NCBI GenBank assembly: GCA_910890315.1
Contig: CAJVGD010000042.1
Span: 558,001 to 622,000, forward strand
Reading direction: 5' to 3'
DNA: 64,000 nt
Source: Serendipita indica DSM 11827
Lineage: Eukaryota > Basidiomycota > Agaricomycetes > Sebacinales > Serendipitaceae
Positions 33,298 to 45,969 of this stretch are shown here, one piece after another. Under the pieces are notes generated by a model, which searched no databases, was not told the DNA's origin, and saw only the letters and a program-made list of their open reading frames with translations. The position numbers and the translations under genes are program-made. Each line of letters opens with the position of its first letter. Position 1 is the first letter of the stretch.

Positions 33298-35116
33298 ATG
33301 GTAGACTGGAACAGTCCTGCGGTGTTGGCCGTCTGCAATGGTACGTTGCTGCCTGTTATTTGCGCTCTTCAGCGTCCTCGACGTGCTCCCCCAATCCTTG
33401 CTTTGTCTCTCCATATGGCAGTTGTTCATCCCGTTCCCGCGCAGAAATCTTCAAGAGCATCTCTCATGTATCCATCGGTGCTTATCTTTGGGAGGCATTT
33501 TCGAGCGTTGGTTTCGAATGGAGTCTTATCACCCGCAAGCGCGCCTTCAAATGGCCCATGCTTGTGAGTGTAGCAGTGTAATGCACAAAACAAAGAATCG
33601 GCCATACTAACAACGATTACAATAGTTGTATTTCTACTGCAAATGGTCCCTCGTCGCCGCGTTTGTTGGCATGTACGAAACCCTCCGCTCTTTGATTTCA
33701 TTTGGCTGACGGCCCCCCTCAGGTTGATCGCACTCAACGTGCACAGTGAGATCAACTGCCAGGCTTGTACAATTTCAACCAATTTGCTGGAAACTCTGCT
33801 CTCGGGGCCTCTTCCACCCTGTGCGTACTAGCCTTTCCGCCTCCGTTCCCCGTTTCATACTCACACTATGCTCTTCTCTCGATCTAAATCATTGTTTGCC
33901 GATGCATTCGACGCGTTCCATACTGGCTTTTTCATTGTGGTCCTGGTCCGCGCCCGCACCCGCACCCCGCGCCCGTCATACCTCCCCGTTCTCGATTGCA
34001 ATAGTCTCATGCTTCGCTCGATTGCGATTTGGCAGCGGAACCGTTGGGTCTCGGCATTCTTCATTCTCATTGGTTTGGGACTTTGGGGCATCCAGATGCA
34101 CGGTGTCACGACCGTCCGCGCGCACTGGGAACCGGTGCTCAATGCCTGCTCCGTCGACGCCGTCACCGGTGTCTATCTCTCGCTCGTCTACCTCTACACA
34201 ATGTTCACCGACCTTACCGTGCTCATCGTCACTCTCGCCGGTCTTTCATGGTCACCTGGTCGTTCGGGTTTGTGGAGGATGCTCTGGGATCAAGGAATCA
34301 TGTTTTTCATGATTGCGTTTATTGCCAACCTTATCCCAGCCGTCATGCTTCTCGTCAATCTCAACCCGGTCATCAACATTGTATGTAGTTTCGTGCTTCT
34401 CTACAGGGCACAACCGCTCATGATTTTTCTAGATGTTCTCCATTCCAGCTATTGCAGCGACAGCAACGTGTGCATGCCGTTGTTTCGTCGGTTTGAGCGA
34501 GTATGCCCGTCGAGGAGACGACATGTCCGCCGCTCTTGGGACCAATGCACACTCTAATGGCTGGTCACACCGCATCCAGGGTCCCTCAAAGCTCGGCAGC
34601 ACGGTCCAATTCCGACGTGAGCGACACCAAGACGGCGCAGAAGACAGCCCCGTGAACCGCTTCCATGGAGGTGGTAGCGCGTTTGGCGGACCGTTTGAGC
34701 CCAAACAGACGGATACAATTGACGTGATCTTGCGCTCGCTCTCCTTTTCCGGACCACCGGGCCAACGCTACGTCGACAGGCGCTACGACAATGCAGATGA
34801 TGATGGATATGCGGGGATAGACGAGGTTGCGACGCCAGTCAAGTATGAACGCGGATCAGACGACACACTCTCGTTTTCCCCACTTGATACGAGCGCCGCT
34901 GCCCTTCGCCACAGTCGGAGCGCGCAGCCTATTGGTGGTGCGACTGGTGCTGTTGCCCCGCAACCGCCTATGATGGCCGTACGGCGTGGGTCAGTACCGA
35001 TCATTGCTTCACCTTCACCGGCGCCCATCCAAGAGTCTAGACGGCCGTCTGCAGCGACGACAGATATACAGCACGCGAGGATGCGCTCGCAACGACGAGC
35101 AGATGACAACGTATAG
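33298..35116 (+). CDS. Multi-pass membrane protein, function unknown
   Basis: Start context ACCATGG at 33,298. Exons: 33298-33340, 33445-33563, 33626 to about 33673, then about 33722-33820, about 34005-34389 and 34434-35116. Hydrophobic segments include LYFYCKWSLVAAFVG, WVSAFFILIGLGLWG, YLYTMFTDLTVLIV, IMFFMIAFIANLIPAVMLL and MFSIPAIAATATCACRCF, which gives about seven membrane passes with the first part. The topology resembles a basidiomycete family of uncharacterised seven-helix proteins. The tail of about 200 residues is hydrophilic, Ser/Pro/Arg-rich and probably cytosolic. The frame shifts by one base near 33,765, where NCQA should run into LYNFNQFAG; one T appears to be missing, or the gene is damaged. 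Intron 4 (about 184 bp) is long for this genome. Confidence 0.75.
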
Positions 35117-35762
35117 ACGGGGTCTATCCTCCTTGAGAGGAAAGCTGTGCTAAAAATTTTCTCCACCGTCTGATAGTCATATATACCTCGCTCTTCCAAC
35201 GTTTGTCGTCCCACCCATCCCCACCTTTTGCTTTTGGACGGCGCGTTCTTCCTTCTCGATGGACACACAACCCACCCAACCCACCTCTTTGCCCTCTTGC
35301 AGAAATCTGCACGAGCTTATACACCCTTTACTCTCACGACTCCGCATGCCCCACCCTATCCGACTCCTCTTCCTCTTGTTCACTCTGCGCCCAGTGAATA
35401 TTCTCTTCTCTCCTACTCGCTCCTTCGTTGCCATCCTCACTCGGTCGCCTGTTTGCATCGTCCAGTCCGTTTATCCGTATACGACTCCTGGTTCTTTCCT
35501 CCTCAATATGCCCTTTCCTCTTCGTCCTAGACCACCTACTGTAGAATCTCCTTCGGCTGGTTTGGAATCCAAAGCACGATTGTACTACAACTCACATAAG
35601 CACTGAGCAAAAACGCAAGATTCATTCTAGTTGAACACAACAAGGAGTACGATACAGATGCATTTCCTGCAGTATAAAACTGTCCATTGTACGCCAAATG
35701 CATACTTTTCCAAGTAGAACAAAAATCAGCAAGAGTGTGGCACAAACGTTTGAAACGTCGAG
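35117..35762. other. Convergent 3' intergenic region
   Basis: Lies between the stop of the multi-pass protein (plus) and the stop of C1 (minus). 35,200-35,530 is very C/T-rich on the plus strand, giving long but meaningless frames. No gene is supported. Confidence 0.5.
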
Positions 35763-37217
35763 TTAGACCGCACTCCCCGCCGAATTTTGCTTGCCGGGAA
35801 TCAACCTCGTATGTTCAGTGGTATTCTGTAATACTGAAGGTGTCGCAGGTGAGTAAGTCACCGGCGACCCTCCAGCTCCTCCTCCAGCTATACCATGACC
35901 CCCCGACGAAGACGACGGCGCAGCCGCTGCAGCCGCCGCCAAATTCAACGCGACGCCCTTTTCGAATATCGGATCCTTGAACAATCCAGGTGTGAATGCC
36001 GGCAACTCTTCATGGACGTCCCGACTCCCTCTCGAACCTGGTGCGCCCATGGGGACTCTATCCAGCTCATTTGTTCCCGTATCCTTATCCAGCCGTATAA
36101 TACTCGCACGATGGTCTTGGTATCCACCGGGCTGAACGACCGTATGCATCGGTAAGCTTTCATCCACGCTCCCATTATACACGTGCGTGAGCGGTGTCGT
36201 GGCTGATTTCCGCATATCTGCATGTCCCTGGGCATATTTCATAAACTCTGCAGATGCAGGTGTGCGTTTCTTTGCGCGTTGTCGGAGGACGAGATAGCGG
36301 ATCAAAAAGACGAGAAGAACGAGGCCGATGACACCGCCGATGACGGCTCCGACGATGGTGGGCGTGTTTGATTTACCAGAGCTGGTGCTACTGATGGGCG
36401 CTGCCAGGCTGGTTTCGCTAGAGCTGTCCGCGACCGTTTGAGAGGGTAGAGGATCCCCTGTGGATTGAACCTGGAGCGCCTTATCGATATCGAATGTTGG
36501 GAGGTAGGTCTGATTCATCCATAGAGTGATTAAGGGGCTGGCAAAAGCCACAGGAGGCGACCTGTGTAAGTCGTTGTCAATGAGAACCCACTCTCCTGTA
36601 TAAGCCAATTAAACTCACGGGGGTAGCTTGAAGCATTGGGTAAACCATGATTCATGCCTGCATGGACATGCGGATATTAGCTAGGCCATGAACGAGATTG
36701 GCGACTAACGATTGCCAGTTATTCGGAATCTCGAGATCGCTTTGACAAGCACCACATGCAGAGTAGAGGTTGTATGCGATATCAGTGCACTTGCAACGCG
36801 CCAAAGGGTCACTTGGTTCGGGACGGGGGTATTGACCAAGAGTCTGGTTATGCACACTCGTCAAGTTGAAAGCTAGAGATCCAAATAGAAGTAGATGAGA
36901 TGATCAGAACTTGCACATAGCCGCACGGCGACCTGCCACTCACTTGTGCCCGCGGCCTCGGCGCATGAGGTCATTATCCTGAACAAGACGTCGCATGGTG
37001 ATTGATTTTGAGGTCCAAGCAGATCCCAATTTGGTCTGGTACATGTAGGCACGGTCTAGACGAGGATAAACGAGCTAGGTGTCAGCGCTACGCTCGCCCG
37101 AAGCGGTTTGATTCCGTGAACGCTCACCGTCTGCGCATGAGTTTGCACGATAAGCAACGAAGCTACTAATCCGAGTATGATTCTCATAATCTGTTGCAAA
37201 TCGGTCTGAGCGGCCAT
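35763..37217 (-). CDS. C1: single-pass membrane protein with secreted ectodomain
   Basis: Reads from ATG 37,217 (or 37,187, which gives the cleaner signal peptide MRIILGLVASLLIVQTHAQ). The ectodomain contains TVPTCTRPNWDLLGP, PCDVL and CKCTDIAYNLYSACGACQ, so it has six or more Cys that could pair. Next come a block ending TYLPTFDIDKALQVQSTGD, a Ser/Thr-rich stalk, one membrane helix (TIVGAVIGGVIGLVLLVFLI) with a basic stop (RQRAKKR), and a cytosolic tail of about 160 residues with poly-Ala and poly-Gly/Ser. The stop is TAA at 35,763. At least four introns. The closest relative is C2, next door. A receptor- or wall-sensor-like shape is inference; no known domain is seen. Confidence 0.75.
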
Positions 37218-37634
37218 CTTGGACAAGAAACGTCGAAGCGCGGTGTCGCAGTGGGAAGAATTAGGTGGGTTCGATGGTCGCTCTATCTCTTGAGCGTCCG
37301 AAAAGATGAAAGAGCGTATAAAACTTGAATAGTACAAGTGTTGATAATTTGCTGGCAACTGAGCTTGCTTGCAGTTGGATGGCCTGGCGCGGTCCAAGTT
37401 GGACAGGCCCCAAAGGCGATGCGAAGGCCTTTTGCCCGAAGCTGCGCTGATTCCCTGGCCAACATACAGGACCCGTGCTTCGTAACTCATACAGCCTATT
37501 CCACCCACACCGGTCTAGAGCAAGACGCTGACAACGGTCCGTGAATGTTAGTGGCTTGACATTTAGTGCAACGGCCGTCCGGTGGGCAATCACAAAGTTA
37601 TCTACACCCGCTACAACACAAAGTTCTCTATCTA

Positions 37635-38665
37635 TTACCTATAGACATCCTCTAGTTCATACGGAGGCGGCGGGACATTCGCCCCTGCTTGGTTATCATA
37701 GTTATCATGGTTCTCAAGGTCGATATGCGGAAGCTCCGGAAAGAGAGGCGGAGGCGGGGGAGAATAGTCCAATAACTGCGTAAGTCTTTCTCGTGCTGGT
37801 CTTCACCGTCTATAATAGAAAAACAGGATACAGAGGATGACAATCACGCCCCCAAGGATAGTGCCGATAATGACAGACGTATTTGACGATTTGGAAGGGC
37901 CAGGGCCACCGGTAGGGCCACCTGTTGTATTAGACGCAGATTGGGCGGGCAGAGGATTGCCTGTAGATTGAACCTGGAGCGCCTTATCAATGTCGAATGT
38001 TGGAAGGTATGTTTGGTTCATCCACAGCGAGATCTGATTGGGACTAGCAAAGACAATTGGATCGGATCTGTCAATACTATTGTCAAATTTAATCATAACA
38101 GTAATATAAAACGCACGGAGGCAACTTGGAGCATCCTTCGAACCATACTTGATGACTGCAGTGGGGTGGATATCAATAGTAGCCCGACGAACGACCGTGG
38201 TGACTAACGATTGCCAATGATTCAATTCCATTTGACAAGCACCGCATGCAGAATAGAGGTTGTAAATGACATCAGTACACTTGCAAAGCGCCAACGTTTC
38301 ATTCGCTTCTGGACGGGGGTATTGACCAGATGGTTGGAGGTACACGCTTGTCAAATTGAAAGCTAAAATCAGATGGGAAACAGAACGAGATGTCAGAATC
38401 CTTAAGCGAGTACACGGCGACGTGCCACTCACAAGTTCCTGTCAACTGTGCGCAGGCGTTCATGAAATTAGACAAGACCTGGCATGGTGACTGAGCAAGA
38501 GGTCCAGGAGATTCCAATTTGGCCTATTACATGTTGGCACTGTCTAGGCAAGAACGAAAGAGCTTGATGTCAGCGCTACGTCCGAAGGGTTCCATAAACG
38601 CTCACTTGCTGTGCATGGGTTTGCATAATAAACGACCCAGATCTTAGGATAAATAGGTGTATCAT
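37635..38665 (-). CDS. C2: paralogue of C1 with the tail cut by an in-frame stop
   Basis: Same layout as C1: first exon from 38,665 (ending MQTHAQ), ectodomain with CKCTDVIYNLYSACGACQ and TYLPTFDIDKALQVQSTGN, stalk, and membrane helix (SVIIGTILGGVIVILCILFF) ending YYRR. A TGA at 37,803-37,805 stops translation right after the helix. Beyond it the same frame stays open for about 55 codons to TAA at 37,635, with a juxtamembrane basic stretch (RPARERLTQ), a Pro run and PPPPYEL, just like a working tail. The TGA sits where CGA (Arg) would fit. The signal peptide is weaker than in C1 and the exon 2 acceptor seems moved: the C1-like acceptor gives a one-base shift near 38,510, while AATAG some 20 bases on keeps the frame. 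Possibly expressed as a tail-less form. Confidence 0.65.
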
Positions 38666-39724
38666 GATCTAGTAGACCTGTGATCGCAGCCTTTTGGACC
38701 AGGAGCGTCGAAGTGGGGAGGAAGCCGGGACAGCTCGTATGGAATCGAGATGGCTCTTCTTGAAGTTTCAGAAGTGAAATTGAGGATAGAAATAACCCTG
38801 TACAAGTCTCTGCAGCGGGCCAAAATTTGCTGGCAGATTGTGTCTCCTTGCTCTCGGTGATGTGGGTTCGGTCCAAGTTATTGTATTGAGAGCGGACTGT
38901 TGGAGAAGATACGACGTTCAAAATCGTCCTGTAGCCATGGAACTAGACAGTAACCGCTGGAATTATTTTCTTGGTGTATGCGTATCCCTGGTTGCCTCAC
39001 CCATCCTCTTTTCTTGATCAAGAAGCCTCAGAGACATCTCGATTTATTAGTTAATGAGGATTATGCCATTCCATGGAGAGTTTTTGTCTACGTACTCCGT
39101 AGAGAGGATCCAAACTTGAACACTCTTTTTGATAGAAGATGTTTGATCCCTGCTACGCATTACCGTCTTCGTGAAGTAAGTGAGCTGGACAAGTATGGTT
39201 TTTTGGTCCCATTGCCCTCCGACATCTGTCGTACTCGTCCATGACTTCACTCCTGATCTCGTCGTGTGTCACTGATATATTGTGGTTCGTTAGATTATAC
39301 TGCATTTGGAGTTACTTTATTTATTTGTCCAGTTGGCCTGGAGTGCGAGAAGCAGAATTTCTGCCGAGTATGCTGAGCGCGCCTTGAAATAGGAATGTAC
39401 CGGACATCCATCTGATGTCATAAATCAGCAGGGAAGATCCCGTTGCGGAGGGCCGCTTTCTCCGCGGCTCGCATTGCTAGTATCAGTCCAAGTTGTGAAT
39501 GACGAATATTCGACCTTGACCCAGTTGGGCCTGAAGCCTGTGGAACCAAAGAAGAAAGATACGCAGTTCGGGGTTGTTTCAAGTTGAAAGTCCAGGGGAT
39601 GAACTTGTGCAAAGTGCACTACCTCTGCTCAAATATTGATCAACGCAACAACACGTGAACATCCATGTATTGGTAACAAGAAAACAAGACTACTTCATAG
39701 AATACACGACTCTTAGAAATTCTG
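38666..39724. other. Intergenic region, no gene recognised
   Basis: Promoter side of C2 and 3' side of D1. The 88-codon plus frame at 38,978-39,244 has no splice or paralogue support. Nothing else is seen. Confidence 0.45.
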
Positions 39725-41732
39725 TCATTGATAGGGAGGTGGCGCGGGCACAGATGGATTATTCGCCGTCGACGATCGGTACGTCGCCTTTTCCGAATAA
39801 CTCCCTGAAATAGACGGTTTGGCTTTCCCCGTACTACTACCCTGGCTATCATTCATCACAAACAACGACTGCGGAGGGGGCGCAGCAGGCGCGGCGCCAG
39901 GAGGGAGCTGCTGGTGCATCGCAGAGCGCGTAGGCGGGACACTGCTGAATCCACTGTTTTCAGGCGATAGAGGGTGACCTACTACCGGCGCTGGATGAGC
40001 CCACGGCGCGTATTCTGCCCCAGACACTCGTCCCGTGCCATTATCACCATAAAAGCTAGAGGTAGCAGGCGGTGACGGCGAGTTGGTATGCGACGGATTC
40101 GGGTCACTGTAAAGCAGTGGGGCGCTTTCACGCGCGCTCATGACTGGTCGGTTATGACCGTTGATCTGGTACGGCTGAGGGCGGGGCGGTTGATCTGGGC
40201 CGGTAGACAAGCGACGTCGATCAAAGGCCTCTTGTTGTTCTTGTAGTCGTTTCTTCGCTGCCTCTGTTCGTCGTCTGTGGAGAATAAACAGGATCAAGAG
40301 GACAAGGACAAGTCCGACGCCTCCAACTACGCTCCCAACAATGACCGGAAGATTATTCGTCTTGTTGGATGGCGGCAGAGTCACTTCCGATGCAACAGTA
40401 GCCTGTGAGCCGGGCGCAACCCTAGAAATCAATCAGCACAAGACTGGGAAATTGGATAAGAAGCTGACTCGACCATGGTAGTACTCCCTCCGGGCAATGT
40501 TATAAAGCTGGTGATTGTTACCGTGTCTGTGTTGGCGATAACCACATCAGTTGTGGAGCGCGTCGCTGTACCGCTTGTAGATGGGTCGGTCCAAGTATTC
40601 GTAGCCACATACTTGGGCCCTATCAGCAAGCCTTTCTGTGAATAATAGCGCAATTCTTACAGAAAGGGTCGTTGGGGTCGCTCCAGAGGTAACGGTCGAT
40701 GCAACGTTGTAGCAAGACGTACGACCAGTGGTAACGGTATAGATACCGCACAAGCCTACGGCTCCCTTTGCGTCCACGACCTTGACTGTACAGAATCAGT
40801 GGAGACCCATTTTCGAGGCATAGAGAGACGAACCAAAGAATTGTTCACTCGGTTGAACGTCGATGAGATACGCCTATTTCACATGAGCGCTTGGTACAGT
40901 TGGCCGGAGCGCCGCACCATTTGAGAGGAGGTCCAGGTCGTTGTCTTTGGAGGTCGCTAGAAAGGGGTCAGCAAACTATCATATAGCACACGTATAGGAC
41001 CCTACCTGGGATACCATTACTTGCATGTTGTACGGCGCCGTCCCTTCTTCGGCTGTAAAAGTAATGGTCGAACATTCGGCGCTAGGTTGCCATAAATAAC
41101 CCATCACCCTCGGAGATGAACAATCTTAACTCACGTCTCATCAGAGTCCGTAAGCTTCAGAGTTGTCTCGGTCATTGAGGTTGTTCCACATGTGCCGCTC
41201 GCCGGGTTTGTGACCTGGAAGATGAGCGAATTCTGCGACAGGATGAGCACCAACCTACGAGAATATAAGAGAGGTACTTACGCCACCGGTATACCCATTC
41301 GCATCCGTCATGTACAGCAAGTACGGGCCACCGGTGGGCAGCTGAACGTTCCAGGCATAGGCCGTGGTCGACGATGTTCCGATGAGAATAGGCTGATAGC
41401 CAGCTCTGAGAACGTGGATAGAATACGGGGCTTGACTATGTGGATTTGACGTAGAGCGTTCCGTCCATGTAATATTGATATTCGAGCAACGCACGATAGT
41501 GGGCTCGTATGGGAGCCTTTCAAAAGTATTAATATGTATTCTATTTTCCACCCAGAGCACGTTTACCATCCAAAATCAAACAGCTAGAAGCAAAAAGAGG
41601 GAAGTATGAGCGCGAAACTAGGCGAAAAGGTATGTAGAAGAGGCAAACCTGATTGTCCCATGTCGTGAGTTGAGCCCAGACAATATGGATCAGATACACG
41701 AATATTGCAAGTCGAATCTGCATCCTGCGCAT
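39725..41732 (-). CDS. D1: single-pass membrane protein with beta-sandwich-like ectodomain
   Basis: Signal peptide from ATG 41,732 (MRRMQIRLAIFVYLIHIVWA, then QLTTWDN). The ectodomain has a block of about 70 residues with YEPTIVRCSNINITW, APYSIHVLRAGYQPI and a GGPYLLYMTDANGY end, which recalls the Kre9/Knh1-type Ser/Thr-rich extracellular domains; this is a shape comparison only. Further ectodomain exons lie at 40.4-41.2 kb. One helix (LPVIVGSVVGGVGLVLVLLI) is followed by basic HRRRTEAAKKR and a cytosolic tail ending APPPYQ at 39,725, a PPxY motif for WW-domain partners. Paralogues D2 and D3 follow. About seven introns. Exon edges in the middle were not all fixed. Confidence 0.7.
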
Positions 41733-41965
41733 ATCGACGAGCACAACGCCGGTGAGAGCGCGAGACAAGCCTGTGTACCCACCAGCACCGGATGCTATGC
41801 AGACTCTTATACAGTGCCGTTGACTGTCGGATTCCGAAATCTCAATAGTCAAGTAAGTGGCGTATCATTCCAAAAAAATCACAAGAAAGAAAGCGTACAC
41901 ACGTGAATGGAAAACACCATGATCACGAGGGAGTATGAAAAGATGAAAAGTCCAAGCAGTTAATC

Positions 41966-44042
41966 CTATGCAGAAGTTGTGCGTTGATAAGGTGGCGCAA
42001 CGTCCGCAGATTCGGTTCTCGGAACAAACGTCGCCTTCTCCGACCTTGGCTGCCCAGGCGTACCAGGCGTAATAGGGAGTGGCGACTTTGGAACAACACT
42101 CTGCTGTCCACCGACGAGAATAAGGGGTGGCATCGCTCCAGCAGGAAGATTACGCGACAGTGATGGCAGTGAGCTCATTGCGCTGTGCGGCTGGACACTG
42201 GAGATGGACGGTCCAGCGGCATTTGCATTTGAATGGCTTGATCCAGGAGTTACTAGATTGACAGGTGAAGTCGGGATACCTGAAGTTGTCGTTCCGTGCG
42301 TCTGGTCGAAATACGAGGTTGAGGACGTTCCGCCTCCGGGAGACACTATGCCTGGCGAAACATTTGAGTAGGATGAATTGAGTTGCTGCATCAGCGGTCT
42401 CATAGGAGACTGCGTCATGTCTGTGCTAGTGGCTCCAAAAGTGGGTGATGGATGGTCCTCCCCGTCGGACAATCGCCGCCGTTCGTAGGCCTCTCTCTGT
42501 TCTTGCTCTCGCTTTTGGCGATTAGTGCGTTTGCGGTACATAATTCCAAATAAGATGAGTGCCGTCAAGAGCACTGCGCCACCTCCCGCAAGTCCAATTA
42601 TGAGTCCGAGGTTTGGGGACCCATCGGATGACCTGGATCGTACAAAATGAGCGGTGGTCTAGAATTTACCGCTCAATTACATACCTTCCGGCGTCTATGG
42701 TGGCCGTAGCACCAGGCGCCAAGCTGGAGAATAGGGCAGCCAGTTAGGGCTATGGTCACTGACAGTCACAATCGACGGTGCTTACACGACTGTACTCGAT
42801 CCGCCATCAGGTAGCGCAACCGTTGTCGTGATCTCTTGCGACCCAGTATTACTCACGACGGCGTGGCCGTTAGTGAACGTAGGAATGGGTGGAGTGGTAA
42901 TCGTTGGTGTAATGGATGTCGTGGTGCTTGCGGCGTTGTACTAAGTGGCATTAAGGCGCAGGTTCGAATGAAAAGCTATCGTTGAGACGTACAGTTAGGG
43001 TAGGAATGGCCATCCCCGAGGTAATGGTTGGTGCGACATCAGAGCAGATAGGGTCGCCGTTCACGACTGTGTGTAGACCATTTACACCCACATTGCCCGC
43101 TGAGTCGGACACTTTGACTGTGCGGGAGGTCAACCCAGGTAGGAGCGACAGAGTGCTGCGTACCAAAGAATTGTTCACCGGACCCAATGTCAATTTGATA
43201 AGCCTAATGAAGATAAGTAGAGTTCTTGTAGCTCTTTCTCAGGTACTCGCCATTTGAGGAGTTGTCCAAACGGTAGTTTTGGGCGGTCGCTGCAAATCAT
43301 TAGGCACTCTCAAGTGCATTTAGCGCGACATACCTGAGATGGGACAATTTGCATGGTGTAGGGGGGAACACCTCCATCAACATTGACGATGATAGCAGAA
43401 CATTCCGCTCTGGGGAGAAGTGAGTACATTGTGACCATGCCTTGATAACGCACAAGGATCCCGAAGTGGTGATATTGAGAGAGTTTGGTGTCATAGGATT
43501 CGTGTCGCAAGTGTCTGTAAATGGTGCCTGGACGTCAAAGACAAGCGAGTTCTAAGGAGGTGGTCAGCATTCCGCGGCATCAATCCTAGGCGCGACACGT
43601 ACACCACCAAAGTATCCGTTTGCGTCTACGATTGTCAAAATGTTCGGTCCGCCAAGGGGAAGCTGGACGGTCCAGTTGAAGCGTCGCTCCTGGTAATTGT
43701 CCACAACAACAATTGGCTGATACCCTCCCCTGTAAACGTAGACGGCATAAGGAGCAGTGCTATTTGGATTGGCCGTTGGCCTGTCTTTGGACCACCCAAG
43801 CCGTATATTCGAGCATCGAACCATTGTTGGTTCGTAAGGGTTCCTATGCTCGTTCAATCCACATGTAATCCGATCCCAATGAGCTTACCAGCCAAATGTA
43901 AATAGCTAATAAGGTGACCTTATCGTCAGTCTTCAAACATCGTCAAAATTTAGGCACGCACTATGTTGTCCCATGGAGTGAGCTGCGAAGATGCGAGCTG
44001 AACAGCAAACACTAGGGTGCACAGGGGTTTCAAAAGTCTCAT
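41966..44042 (-). CDS. D2: paralogue of D1, single-pass membrane protein
   Basis: Starts at ATG 44,042 with a signal peptide (MRLLKPLCTLVFAVQLASS, then QLTPWDN). The first ectodomain block contains YEPTMVRCSNIRLGW, APYAVYVYRGGYQPI and GGPNILTIVDANGY; a second contains TPNSLNITTSGSL, and a third repeats a Cys-containing beta unit (GDPICSDVAPTITSGM). The helix (GGGAVLLTALILFGIMY) is followed by RKRTNRQKREQEQREAYERR and a Ser/Pro-rich tail with APPYQ near its end. The tail is probably cytosolic. The gene lies head-to-tail with D1 and D3. D2 and D3 share nearly identical DNA around the helix, but their tails have drifted. Confidence 0.72.
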
Positions 44043-45969
44043 AGGTTGTAGCCGTTGGGTCCAAGGTCACCAAGACGGCCCAAAAGGCGCCAGCCGCGTG
44101 TTCCCGCGCTCTAGCCAAGACAGGCAAACTTTTCCGGTTCCGGAGTCTGCACAACCTGTTCCTGGGCCACTTGCTTCCAACTGCGTTGACTTTCGCTTTC
44201 GAACCTGCCAGCTGACCCTTTGGACCCAAGTGCCAGCACCCGACTGAATGTCGACAATGAGTAGATTGATTTAAGAAGTCGCAAAGAAAACACACTGCGG
44301 CAAGGACCGAGCATGGTTAGAATGCAAGCTCGTTTCCGAGCCATTTCAAATTATCCTGTCAACACGGTCGATCGCCAAGTGGTTGGGTGACCACTGTTCT
44401 TCTCCAGCCTCGTTGGGTCTCGAAATAACCCCCGAAAATACAGGGAGAGAAACTTTGGAGGGACAGTCGGACGTAATGGATCATAAATAACTTTCTGCGT
44501 ACCGTTCTTCGTGCACTGTAAACTCAATGTGCGCTCAAATACTCGAATTGGGCATACCAGTTTCTATTGGATGATTCAAGCCATCATTCTCTTGTGCCAA
44601 CGCCGTACATTTGTGTTTCCCCCCCCGGGAAGTCGCTATTTCCGGAGCCTACTTCCACCCCGATAGCCTACTTCCACCCCGATAGTACCTTTGAGGGAGA
44701 CTTGTCAGATTTATGCTTTCATTAACCCTATCTTGTCACTAATCCTCTTTGGACTGAGAAACGAGTATAACTAATGCAGGGGCTTTAGTATAGTCTTAGT
44801 TGCTTTGTCCCATAGAACCCTCATGAAGATAAATTGAATGATAGATGCCAAAGAGCGTCGAGTAAACAGCGGCAAAGTGGGATTCGCTGCGCGGCAGCTT
44901 GGACTCCAGCTTCTTTATATGCTGCGAGATACAGACCTTGTTGTATCACCCCGTAGTATAACCAACATCCCAAATACTCCGCGCTACGACGAAAGACCGC
45001 GAACTGGTAATGCCCTGGTTGAAGTCAGACTCACGGTGGCGGCCGCAGTATCCTTGGTTTCATGAGGCTTTATCACATTCTTGCCTAAACTGTTGCAAAG
45101 GAGCAGTTATCTACCATTTCTCCGAGCCTTTTGTATTACTCACCATAGCATTTCTCCAAAGGAATATGTTTCTGAGAGTCTGCCATGCCTTTCTCACATG
45201 CAGACCACAGGAATCTATAATAATAATGAAATTCCTATCATATGTGGTTAGACGTTTGAAAGCAGGCGATGTGCATGTACATGTTAGTTGGGTCTGCCAT
45301 GTAATGGCGGTCATAGTGTGCATCAAAGCTTCAGTACTGACCCTCTTCCCACTATAATAGCCGATTGTCCTCTAAACGGAGACATTCTGCGCAATTTCTC
45401 GCAGACGGCCCATACGGAGCTGCAGAATTCTTGTCCAAGAATAGTTATTTTACTACATGTTTGATGATCAGATGCTTCCCAAAGCGACCTCTTGTGTTGA
45501 TCTGCATGTAGATTGGTCTAGTACTGGCCTCACGACCTAGTCGGCTTGAAATAGACTGCATCCCCGTTAGTCATCGTTCAACATAGCTCAGAATTGTTAT
45601 TTTGTTAATATCTTCGTTGAGTCCATCGAACAATACAACGCTCATCTACTACCACAACATGTTCCTAACGATCATAACTGCAAAGCTACGGACATAAAGT
45701 TCGACTCCAAATGGGGGTGACACGCGATCAGCAGGGCGTAGCAAGTTTAATTCCATGCACGAAGAGTCCTTATCCTGAATTTTTTACCATATCCTTGGGA
45801 CGCCGGGTAGACCCTTCCTTCAAGGCCTTTGGGATGAAGTTTTATAAAGAATGAGAAATAAGCATGTCCGTGACAGGAAAACGTTACGAGAAGCATCGAG
45901 TATGAGAAGTCCAATGTCGAACGGGTTAATACGACGCAGAAGTTGCAGTTGGTAAGTCGGTTCCCCGTC
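44043..45969. other. Long gene-free stretch between D2 and D3
   Basis: About 1.9 kb. The first 300 bases are the D2 promoter. A 19-bp perfect direct repeat is listed separately. Frames at 44,838-45,065 and 45,010-45,357 lack good starts and splice or paralogue support. I see no RNA gene. Confidence 0.5.
44648..44685. repeat. Perfect 19-bp tandem repeat, two copies
   Basis: CCTACTTCCACCCCGATAG occurs at 44,648-44,666 and again at 44,667-44,685 with no change. A run of eight C lies just before it at about 44,619-44,626. It may be a small slippage product. Confidence 0.9.

Noticed and set aside
33674-33721. A GC-AG intron in the multi-pass membrane gene (donor GCATGT)
   Set aside because: A normal GT donor (GTACGA) a few bases later keeps the frame and gives FVGMLIAL, so the rare donor is not needed.
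44838-45357. Two plus-strand frames in the D2-D3 gap
   Set aside because: No paralogue, no good start context and no splice support.
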